Assembly: GCA_030562195.1 (NCBI GenBank)
Contig: CM060199.1
Location: 19,178,338 to 19,242,337, forward strand
Length of the DNA: 64,000 bases
From: Nipponacmea schrenckii
Taxonomy: Eukaryota; Mollusca; Gastropoda; Lottiidae
Direction: 5' to 3'
Below the pieces are notes generated by a model. The model ran no database searches and had not been told where the DNA came from. It saw only the letters and a program-made list of their open reading frames with translations. The stretch's first letter is position 1. Each line of letters opens with the position of its first letter. A program made the translations under genes and the position numbers. Below are positions 35,540 through 47,500 of the stretch, piece after piece.

Positions 35540-36950
35540 AACAATAGTGATGGAGTGCTGTGTGGGTACAGATAATTTTGAGGTATTTTGTTGGCAGCTT
35601 GTCCATATTGTGATGGAGTGATATGTTGGTTCAGATAATGATGAAGTTCTGTGTTGACAGCCTGTCCAGTGATGGGTTTGCTGCAGATGATGATAAGAAG
35701 TGATGTATTTTCTACAGATTGTGACAAGAAGTGATGTATTTTCTACAGATTGTGATAAGAAGTGATGTGTTTTCTACAGATTGTGATAAGAAGTGATGTG
35801 TTTTCTACAGATTGTGATAAGAAGTTATGTATTTTCTACGGATTGTAGTGAAGTGGTTTGTAAGTACAGATTGTGATAAGAAATTATGTATTTTCTACAG
35901 ATTGTGGTGAAGCGGTTTGTAAGTACAGATTGTGATAAGAATTATGTATTTTCTACAGATTGTGGTGAAGCGGTTTGTAAGTACAGATTGTGATAAGAAG
36001 TTATGTATTTTCTACAGATTGTGGTGAAGTGGTTTGTAAGTACAGATTGTGACAAGAAGTTATGTATTTTCTACAGATTGCTGTGAAGTGGTTTGTAAGT
36101 ACAGATTGTGATAAGAAATTATGTATTTTCTACAGATTGTAGTGAAGTGGTTTGTAAGTAAGATTGTGAAAGAATGTTGTATTTTTACATATTGCTATGA
36201 TATTTTGATACCATACAATTGTGATAAAAAATGATCCTACAATGTGAAATGTTTGTAATCTATTGTGATAAAAATTACCTGTATTTCCTACACATTCGCT
36301 TATGTTTGTAAGTACAGATTGGATAGAAATTTTGTAGTTCTAACAGATATCATTAAAATAAATATAAGACAGATGTGAAAGACTCAATCAAGTTTTTCAA
36401 AATTCTGGTAACGGATGAAGTACAACTGTTGATAAAAGTTACGTATAAGTCTACAGATTGTGTGAAGTGATTTTATACAGATTGTAAAGAAGTTATGTAT
36501 TTTCTACAGATTGTGTGAAGTGGTTTCAATACATATTGTGATAAGAAATTTGTATTTTCTACAGATTGCTGTAGAAAGTGTCATTGTCCACACGTTACAG
36601 ATTGTGATAAGAAAATGTATTTTCACAATTGTTAATGTATTGCTAATAAGATTGTGATACAGAAATTATGTATTTTATACACATTGCGTAAGTGTTCAAA
36701 CAATTTTGAAATATGAACAAATTGCTGTAACTTTTGTAAGTACAATTGTGATAAGAAATTATGTATTTTCTACAGATTGTGGTGAAGTGGTTTGTAAGTA
36801 CAGATTGTGATAAGAAGTTATGTATTTTCTACAGATTGCTGTGAAGTGGTTTGTAAGTACAGATTGTGATAAGAAGTTATGTATTTTCTACAGATTGTAG
36901 TGAAGTGGTTTGTAAGTATATATTGTAATGAATGTTGTGATGGTACATAT
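35540..36950. repeat. Compound minisatellite with a 59-bp higher-order unit
   Basis: Two subunits alternate: acagattgtgataagaagtt plus atgtattttct (31 bp), and acagattgtggtgaagtggt plus ttgtaagt (28 bp). Together they form a 59-bp unit, clear from about 35850 to 36165 and again at 36740-36930. The intervening 36165-36740 is strongly degraded. The array is related to the block at 34190-35000. Confidence 0.92.
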
Positions 36951-37170
36951 TGCAATGATATTTTGATCCACCAACCAATTGTCAAATAAATGATCACACA
37001 AGTGAAATATTTGAAATCTATGGTTCCATTAATACCTGTAGCCTACTACATCCAGAAAACAACTGAGATGATTGTGTAGTCACTAACAGTATCATTAAAA
37101 TAAATATAAAAGATAGAAAACTCCAACAAGTTTGTTCAATAATTCTGTTTAGGATGATGTCCTGTTGAAA
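36165..37170. repeat. Duplicated array flank
   Basis: Blocks at 36187 (catattgctatgatattttg) and about 36350 (tcattaaaataaatataag) recur at about 36946 and 37090 in the same order, an offset of about 0.75 kb. A piece of array plus its unique flank has therefore been duplicated. The first copy is much more degraded than the second. Confidence 0.7.
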
Positions 37171-40100
37171 AAGAAGATAAGTCTCAAGTGAAGATTTTAT
37201 TGGAGTAAGGTCAATTTTACATTATTTCAATAATATATATACAACTTTTTTCATTTACACTGTCAAAATTCACTCCACACTTACACATTACTACAATGTT
37301 TTTCCTTTTCATTATTGCTTAAAATAAACAGGAATTTTATTTAACACATTAGGTAGTCAAAATGTGAAAAGAACAAATTGCTGTACCTTTTTTAAAAATT
37401 TAAAAAGAAAAGATTTGTCACTTTGAACTCAAAGTGTAATAACATTTTTAAATAATGATTCACATTTATTCATTCATTATTAATGAACAAGACCCCCATA
37501 ATTGTATCTCACAGGATTGGACAAGATTTTTAAACTATATTTCATGATTTATTATTTTTATTCTTTCTTAAATATATAGAAATTAAGCTGGTATTTGCGA
37601 TTGGAGAACATTATGGCATTTATAGCATAATTATTATCTTTTGTTATATTATGGCAAAGGTTTCATTTCTTTGCCATTGATAAAGTATAAATATTTTATA
37701 ACTTCTTGGTAGTGTGTTGAAATATTATGTATGATAAATAATTAGTATAAATATAATCATACATAATGGTTTAACAGCTCAAGTATTACGCTTACAGTAC
37801 TAGGTATAAAATTAAACCCATGTCTGCAATATGTTTTTCAAGGTCTGTTATGTGATTTGATGAAGATTAAGCGTCTTTTTACAAGCTAAAAACACAAATT
37901 ACACTGTGTGTTCATCATTTTTCTAGCTAGTCAAAATACAAGACAAGTTTAGAATTGATTGCTACCTAGATTGGATATCTTGATGATTTTTACAGATGCT
38001 ACCCAAATTTTCTACAGCAACTCTTTAAAAATTGACTTGGTACAAGTATATTTCAATACAATAATTCTAAGTAGATTTTGAATAATACTCAAATTGAGAA
38101 TTAATATGTAAATATTGTTGATATCTATTTTCATCAATTATTATATGTTTAATACTTTTTGCAAATTTATATTTATTTATATTGAATATACTTTAAAAGA
38201 AGTATTCAATTATATTTTTAAATAACTGCATTATGCAATACCCTTAATTATATTATTCACTTATTAATTGTTAAATTTTGATGTAACTGTATTCTGAATT
38301 ATGCCAAAAATATTTAAATTAATAAAATTTAAATAAATTGAAAGTATTTGTTCATATTCAACAACTAACTATTCAGATTTATGCAAAATTTATGAATTCA
38401 TTTCATTTATTTTCAATAAATAAATTGCAAATAACTTTGGTTAACTATTTATTATGTGAAATTCATAATTATATTTTATTTCAAATTCATCATTCAAATT
38501 ACTCAAATTATTATAAGCTTATATATGTACTTTGTCATTCATTCATTTTCATTCATTCTTTCATCACTCAATCGATTTGACCGTTACAAACTGAAACATG
38601 AAATATGCTTATATTATGTCGTCTAACAATGAGAATTACTTTGGTATTGTACACTCTATTGACCACTGTAAGCATCTACACATTGAATTTATACACAAAT
38701 ATGTATTAACCATAAATTAGGCCCAGAAATGAATTTACTCTCTTGCATGGTACTGTTGGCAAGTTTATAATGGATCATTGTTAATCATTTTAAAAGGGAT
38801 AACAGGCGTTAGAAGGAACATAACAATTTAATTTCACTCAAATTTGGACAATAACAGTATATACCCATCAATGAACCTGGTGTCATAACAATACATCAAA
38901 ATACCTCTATTATCGGATAAATCCACAAAATCATGTAGTTAATTATAAAACGCTTAATACTTCCATCAAGCGATTTTCAAATTGTAAAATATAAAGGGAA
39001 GTAACTCTAACATGTGGTTTTTCATGCGTCCTTGACCCCTACTGTTGAATTGCACAATGATGTTTTAGCGTTGATTTACCAGACGCTTTTATTCTCAAAC
39101 TGAATGGAATCATTGCTGGCTCACCTTTTTTTAAAATTCTAACAGCTATTATCCCTTTAAAGTAAGTAATCACAAATGATTTCTTAAGAGTTACAATGCT
39201 AGTAAATATCATATATAAAATTACAATCTTTAAAAACATGCTGATTCAAAATTTTTTCCAATTTATTAACAGAATTAGTGAGACAACCCAAAGAATAAAA
39301 TAAAACAAAATATCTCGTCTCATAACCTACTGTATTTCGTGTGATCTACAGTACAAAATCAGTACAAATGTGAAACACTATATCTGGCATGAGATCGAAT
39401 GACAATTCTTAAACAAAAATCAGGAGAATTTTTGGGCCTAACTTATTTGTCGTGGAAATGCACTTTGGGACTTATGATAAACAATAATTAAATATATTAT
39501 AAATTAATTTATAGTCTCGTTATCCAGTTTTAATTACACTCAGTGTAATCATAAAAAAAATACTGCTCAGTTTAATAACCTTTTATGTTTGAAAGATATT
39601 GCTTAAATTGGTAGCTATTTGGACTGCAAAGACTAACGGTTTACTTCATTTTGTGTCCTTTTCACTGCAATACTTCATGTAAGTCTTGGAATATTAGGCA
39701 TTAATACTACTGAATATCCTTCTGTGATGCTTCAACTAATAGAAATGGAAGGATTAAGTAAAGAATCAAAATGCGAGATTAAACTCGCTTTCAAAGGAGT
39801 GTACCTAAAAAATGAAGTTATTACAATCTACCTATCACAGGCTACTGTAAGTTATGGGCCTCTCTGACCTGCATCACAGGTTACGGAACTCAGAAGTATC
39901 AAAAGTATAATGGAAAGGTATTAAACTGAGCAGCAAACAAAGTGCCATAATAAAAAAAGCACTGCATAGAATCAACAACTTAAAAATTGATTCTAATCAA
40001 AATATAACAAACAGAATACAAGTGTACAATAATAATAATAATTAAGTTATTTACAATATTCATTAAGCACTGACAAATTAAAAAAAAAAAAAAACATCAT

Positions 40101-40982
40101 GGTTTTCAAAAATCACATAAAACCCAACTGTGGTTTTTCACATTATTATTATTATTATTATAAAACTATTAATATTTCATTTTGGCAGTTCTTTCTGCAA
40201 GTTCTTGTGTCCATTTCACAATTTTTAATGTCTTAACTTCCACAGGTTGTGTCCAGGCTGTATTGAAAATGTGAGAGTATATCAGACTCTTTTTTATCAA
40301 GAATCTCATTGACATGCTATTTCTTTTCCCAAAGAGTCACAATCTGTGTCTCTTGCAACAGAATCACAAAGCAGTTTTCTTCACCATTTTTTCACACAAA
40401 GAATCATGGATAATCCATTCATTTCCCACAGAATCTTGAATCATTTCTAACTTATCTTAAGAATTCCAATGTCATGGACACTATCATCAATATAATGCTC
40501 TTAAATGCTAGACTGAAATATTCGACTATATTACGGTTTTTGATGGCTACTCTGGATCACATCACAGATCCATTTATCTGCTGCTGCTTTTTCTCAGTTA
40601 AGTACTTGTCTATTAAGTCACAAGGCCAATCACTACTCATGTTATAAGTTGCTTTTACTGAAGAACTTGAAATAATAATCATAGTAAGGGATGGACTCCT
40701 TCATAGTCTTAGTCTGATGAGTAAATTTCAGCACTGTTCAATACACACTAATCTAACTATAATGAAACTAGATGATCTTTGGTATTGGAAAGTTTCCTTG
40801 GTAACTGTTGTTTTACTTTCTGCTGTTATTTCTTCACAATTAGCTACTAACACATTCAGAGTACATTCACCAATTCTTTTGAAAAATTGATGAATACTCC
40901 AGAATGGAACCTCAACAGTTGTACAAACTGAGTATATTTTTAGGTTGTTGAGTTGAATTTTGTTCTATGGCAGTATAACAAA
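37171..40982. other. Gene-free AT-rich interval and probable PTK7 3' UTR
   Basis: Bases 37200-38580 are extremely AT-rich low-complexity sequence. A fragment resembling the 46880 dispersed repeat lies near 38795-38960. The part next to 40982 should hold the PTK7 3' UTR. A poly-A run at about 40080 and an ATT microsatellite near 40145 are present. No gene is recognised. Confidence 0.6.
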
Positions 40983-41570
40983 TTAGTTATGTTCATTAAA
41001 TGCTGCAGCTAACATATCTCCCATAATCACACAAATATCACTAAAAGATGGTCGATCTTTTGGACAGTCTAGCATACACTTTCTTACAAAGTCCGTAACA
41101 ATACTGGGGCATTGTTCTGAGTAAGTTAAGGACAAAATTCCACTCTTAAGTCCTTTCAGCACTTCCTCGTCACTTTGTTGTCGATATGGAATTTCAGCCA
41201 GATGAAAAACTTCCCAAACAAACACACCAAATGACCAAACATCAGTTTTTGTGGTGTATTCATCATCATGAACAGCCTCAGAAGGCAGCCATCTTATTGG
41301 GACAGGATAATGGCCAATTTTGAAATATTCCACAGCATACAGATCATGACACATGGCTAGGCTACAGATCTTTAATTCCATTCTGGAACTCAATAAGATG
41401 TTTCTAGTGGCCAAATCTTTATGGACTAAGCGTTGGTTTGAAAGGTGTTCCATTCCCAAAGCAACTTGACTACACATGTTAAGTTTTTGAGCAAGTGACA
41501 AAGCTGGTAGTCGTGGGATACGGCGGCCATTATCTCCTCTGGTAGCCAACAAGAACTGTTTCAGATCTCC
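40983..41570 (-). CDS. PTK7: PTK7 last exon (kinase C-lobe)
   Basis: The acceptor attttttcag precedes GGAGATCTG; it ends at a TAA stop. 195 residues. Shows QVALGMEHLSN, the catalytic-loop variant HKDLATRN (HRD is HKD), and KICSLAMCHD at the DFG position, which reads SLA. Then RWLPSEA, DVWSFGVFVWEVF and CPKDRPSFSDI. The absent DFG Asp predicts no phosphotransfer, as in human PTK7 (ALG there). Confidence 0.97.
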   Translation of the reverse strand, partial: GDLKQFLLATRGDNGRRIPRLPALSLAQKLNMCSQVALGMEHLSNQRLVHKDLATRNILLSSRMELKICSLAMCHDLYAVEYFKIGHYPVPIRWLPSEAVHDDEYTTKTDVWSFGVFVWEVFHLAEIPYRQQSDEEVLKGLKSGILSLTYSEQCPSIVTDFVRKCMLDCPKDRPSFSDICVIMGDMLAAAFNEHN

Positions 41571-44500
41571 CTGAAAAAATTAAATATTAATAATGATGAT
41601 TGTTGAGGACAGTTAATGTTAACAGATTATAAAATTTTAGAAAAAAACTCTGTATAAGATATCTTCTCTTTTACAATACTGTAACATTCTATGAAGTTTA
41701 TGTCTTTTGGCATAAATTAACAAGCATACAATGCATTGAATCTGAAAAGACATACCCCCACTACACCTTACTATTTACTATTTTGAAACAAACAAGAAAT
41801 AATAAACTGATAAACAGATCTTTTAGCTTTCCTAACCTCTAACTTGCACTTAGATTTATCATAAATCATAGATATCTGCATGGAAGTTCAAATTAGAATT
41901 CTATAAAAATTACTGCAAGGAAAGTTTAAGATTTTTGAAGGGAAACTTAAGATTCTTAGAAGATTTCTGAATGGAAAAAATTTAGGTTTTTAGTACACTT
42001 GTTAATGAAAGCTTTCAGACTCCAGTGAGATCCTGTAATACATCGGTTTAATATAAACAAAACAAAAAATAGTTGTTTTTGTTTTGTTTTGTCTTCATTG
42101 TTAAAAAGATTGAAAAAAATAAAATAATCAGAGAGAAAAGCAATCAATCTAAATATCACACTCATAAAAATCTCCACTGAACAAAAACAAAAACTAGTTT
42201 TATTTTCATACCTGCCATAAAAGAAAATTTTAATTTTACCAGCTTATTTTAAATTTGCCAAGAACCTATCAAAATTAGCCATAAATCTTTACTAATAGAA
42301 CTTAAGCTTGGTTAATGTATATTTTTAACATATGTACAGAATAGAAAGACATTTTTTTCATCTTTCTAGAAAAATCTTGAAAACTGGGTTGAGAGTTAGA
42401 TTTAAAGAATGGGAGAATGATTAAAAATGCAGTCATTGATCATGTGAAACGTGTTTGTATAAACATTAAGATTTAAGGATATAAAACAATTTATGGGAGA
42501 TGAGTGTAGCAGATGATTGGATGTAAGTGAGGTATCAGGTACCAACTGATTGTGTTATTCCTGAGTAAAGGTTAGGGTTGCAGGTGTAATATTTTGGTTA
42601 AGTTACAACTTAGCATAACGTGTAGGTTTACAAGTTTGAGTGGGTTAATAAAATAAGTGCACCTGATAGGTACACAGTAAATTTCATTATAGGATTTTAA
42701 AGAGAAATTGTCATGACGGCTAAAACTTAGAGCAACAAAGAGACCTAAATAAAAAAGAGTAAGAAGTGAATTTCTTAAATATTAATAAAATGCTATCAGT
42801 ATCAAATACATCTGCCAAAAACATTGCCTTTAAATTTTTATATACAATGCATGTGAAGATCAAAACTATATGTTCATTTGAGAGCACAGTTAGGAAAATC
42901 AACATTGAGGTTTTAGCGGAAAGCAGAAAATCTCATGCAATTTCAGACCAACAGTTGTATATCTGACCAGACAATATACATTAGAAAACAAGATTTCAAA
43001 AATTTTCAAATGTTTGAAATCCATATCCAAATTTTATGCATGTAATGTCTGCCTTTGCCCTGATGACCCCCAAAAAATGGAGACAAAAAAATCCTTACCC
43101 AGTCACAATATTCGGTAATTAAGAACTGAGGTTCCATTTCACGACAGACACCCAAGAGTTTGACTATATTTGGATGATCAAGTTTAGAATACATCTCCAT
43201 TTCTTGACGGAATTCAAAGAAAGCATGTTCTTCTTTATTTAATAATGATTTGACCACAACCAGAGTCTCTTGTTCCATCATTGTGATACCACGAGCTTTA
43301 GCTAGAAAGATATCACCAAACTGGCCTTTACCTAAAAAAATAGACATCAAAATGAACATGAAATGTTCCAGGTTATACAAAGTGACCAAAAATGGTGAAA
43401 ATTTTCCCTTAAAAACATGCAAATTGTGTATAATTTCTCCAAAGATAATGCAGCATTATTTAACTTGTAAGATTTGTAATAGAATATGAAATATACCAAA
43501 AAGAAAGATGAACTATATGGACTCTCTGAAAGGGATACTGAGATGAATAACCTAGTCTCAAAGTAACATCAAGTATCCAGAAGATTAAGCATTTTGCTGG
43601 CTGCACATACCACAGTTTAAATCATAGAAGATTATACTTTTTGAACACTAAACCACCCTTATCTTTATTTCTATATCACGTTAACCTTAATGTACTTGAT
43701 TCCAAATTCAACAGCAATGGACAAGTCCCAAACTTACCCAACATTCCTAGTGTTTGTAAATCTTGTCTAGGGAAATGAAGCCTATCAAAACTGCCACGTC
43801 TGTTGGTTCGTGATTGTTGTGATTGTGAACTGTGGGAAGGATGTGAACTCATACCAGATATATGTGAACGATTATCACTATCACTGACACTTCGAAACTG
43901 AGTTCCTGAATCACGATCTTTCATCAATAATTCATGTTGCTCACGATTGATATCACCATTCTCTGATTTAACTGAAAAAATTATTTCAATGTTTTAAAAT
44001 CCCATTTTGATTTATACAAAATGAAATTAATGGAGAGTTTTATGAAGACGGGCAACGCCATGCAGTGTGCTATGAGGGAAATTTTGCCAGGACAGCCTCC
44101 TCTTTTTCAATTCCATAATTTTGAAAAAATCTTTGTTTCAAAGTATTGTGTCATCTGAATGACTAGATGCTGTTTCTATATCAGTACCTCTAACCTGTAC
44201 CACTGATGAGGTAAAAACTTGGTTGAAAAATCTGCTGGTATAAGAACTTACTAGGAAATCTAGAACTCTCATTTAGACCTTTAGTAACTCGCCGTTGTTG
44301 AATCAGTCTATAACTACAGAACACAGTTAGACCTATAACTAGAGCTAGGTAAGCTCCAGCACTACATACTGCTATAATAATAGTCTTCATCATATTAAAC
44401 CCTTCTTCTTCACCTTCTGTATAACCTACAGTAAGGATTGATACACATTTAAATATTTTTGAAAAGGAAATAAATTAAAATTGGCCCCATTAGCAGGGTG

Positions 44501-47500
44501 GAGTTCAAGGAAGCTGGGCCCCAGCCAGTGAGAATTAAGCCCCACCAACTGTCTTTTCTCTAAAACTTCTTCAGTAAGCAGAGATTGATTTATTTACAAA
44601 AGCCAAAAAGGAACATTTTGATTGAGATTTTAGTGCCTTAGAATCGTCAGAAATACATTCTCCGGGCTTCTCGTTTTCAAAATTTCCCAGGGGAGGGGAT
44701 AACTTGGACAAAAAATGTTACCCCCTTCACTGATCAGTCTAAGTGAGAGAGCTGAATGCAGTTGATGATGAATATTACACAATTCACCTACAATAGCTGA
44801 ATGCATTGCCTCTTTTACATTTTGGTAATTATACATATACTGGGTGACAATTTGACCAATTTATTTTGTATTCTTGTCATTTACAATCCTTAAACAAATA
44901 TTGTGAACAATACAAGATACAAATTTGGCATTGTATACTTCCTAACTACCAAACTGTACGAAAAAAAAAAGTGAAAGAAACCATGTTATATTTAAAGTTG
45001 TCACAGATTTATTTTCAACAAGCATTGCTTATCAACATCAAAGAAATTAGTTTGAACAATTTTCTGACAACCAAATGTTTTCAATATCAATACAGACCAA
45101 TAAATATATAACACCAACTGATGATATAAATAAATCTTCACTCACTTGTTACATAAATAAATATAGAAGATTTCACATAGCCTGCGCTGTTATTGGCAAA
45201 ACATGTATATTTCCCTTTATCCTCCATATGTACTGTCTTTATCAACAGGGTACCATTTGGAAAGAGCTGAGGAAAAAAAGATATAATTTCTTACTAATTG
45301 ACAGATTTCATGATGTTCTAGATAAGCATAATGTCAACACAGTCAAATGGATTGCTTCAGTGTTCCAAGAAAAATACATTTATTTTCAAAACTAGATAAA
45401 AATTTCATAACAAAATGCTATCTTGTTGAATCATCCTTTATTGCTGCATAATAAAACATATAAATTTAAACATAGAATTTAAGTGAGATTATGTTCTGTT
45501 TCAAATCTTTCTCATCTGTTGACATGTTCAAATATTGTTATATTAAATTAATACTTTGATTTTACAAAATATTCGTCAAGTTTATCTTTAAATTTGATGT
45601 TCTTAGTGAAAGGCTTATCAATAATTCCAAAATGATTCACGTTTTCTGTTACATGTAGTTCTAGGTTATATTTGAACTGTCTATTACACTGCCTTGATAT
45701 TCCTCTCTATCTGGGGCTCAAGATATCATTGGTTCTGTGTAACATTCTTTTCATTTATTGGAACAATCAGATGATAAAACATAACAAAAGCAGCAAATCA
45801 GATTCATATTTAACAAGAATAATAGCCAATCTTTAGGAAACCCAAAGCAGCTTTGGATTATGTGAGATTGCCTCTAAATCGGGGCCCCACATACATCAAG
45901 TTGTATTATTTCAACCTATATTTCATGGTCAACATTGCTTAAAGGTTCCCAGTTTCTTACATCTTTGATCAAAGCAATAAGACAAGTACATCTGATATTG
46001 ATTGTTAAACACATACCTTGTATCTGGGTGAATCTTTAAGTATTGGTCGGCCATCTTTGTTCCAGTTAATAGTAGGTTTAGGATCACCAATAGCAACGCA
46101 GTGTACAAAAGATTGTTGACCTTCATACGCTGTGGTATTTTCTGGATGAATGGCAAACTTTGGACTTTCTGCAAAGAAAACCAAGTAATGAAGCAAGAGA
46201 CTTGCTCCAACTGCATATGACACACTCCACCATTCCCTTAATTCCTTAACTGTCCAAATTCTAAACCAATTCAAAGGAGACTTGGATAAGGTTTAATCTG
46301 TACCTAACACTTAACCAGAAGGAGATCACCTGATCTACCAATCAAAACCAATAACCACTAACTTCAACTCAAAGTTAGAGTCAACTGCAACCCAAGACAC
46401 CTATTGAAATCAATGATGAAAAAGTAAAACAAAACTTACCAACTATTTTGACATAAATAGTAGCATTGATCATGCCTTGACTGGTAGTAGCTACACAGCT
46501 GTAATAACCTGCATCTGTAACCAGAACATCATTAAAATACAGTACACCTTGGTCATCTAGGATGTGATCAGGGAACTGGAATTTATTGTTACCATGTTTA
46601 ATCCAATGAACTGTAGGTGGAGTTTGAGCTTCAGCAGCACAGTCGATTCTATTCTGAGTATGAAGCTCTAGGTAGTAGGTGCTGTTTGGTTGAGGATTGA
46701 ATTTCAGGGTTTCTGAAATAAAGCATTACGTAAATTGACTTTTTTTTTGGATGTCATGTTAATTATTATATTCAGAGATTTATATATAATAAAAGTTTAA
46801 CCTTCAACAGTTCTATTGAATATGCCCATATAATACGATATAATTATAATAAATATATAACACTAGAACACCTCAATATGCTTTAAAGGGATACTGGTTT
46901 AAGCATGATCATACAATTTTACTTCTTAAGAATGGTCAATATGAGTATAATTCATCAGTGAACTTACCTGGTGTCATAAAGTAACAGAATTCCTTAAAAT
47001 CTATCTTTATAGATAATTATTTAGTTTTTTTGGATATTTAAGGATTTGTTTATGTTATTTATGGCAGCAGATATATTTACTGATGAATAGAGCTCTTATT
47101 GGCCAAGTTTAAATTTTCAAACTTTATGTTCATTCTAAGACCTTTAACATGTCATCTCACAATTCAGTTATAAATATAGAAGATGACTTACTGATAATTT
47201 TGACTTTGAGGTAGTTCTATTTGATAAGAAATAGGATGACTTACTGATAACTTTGAGATAGCTCTATTTGATAAGAAATAGGATGACTTACTGATAACTT
47301 TAAGATAAGCTCTATTTGATGTGACAATAGGATGACCTGTTGTATTGGCTATGCATGCATAGTTTCCAGCATCTGACATCTGAACATTAAATATTCTCAA
47401 AATACCAGCATCAGGATCTATTCTATGTCTATCCGAATCCTGAAAGAGAAGCCAAATTTTCAAAATAATATCCAACACTTAGATGTACATGTACATATAG

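Noticed and set aside
34531..35727. Cys-rich and Ser/His-rich ORFs on both strands
   Set aside because: They are open frames across the 28-bp minisatellite and repeat its unit; no gene signals surround them.
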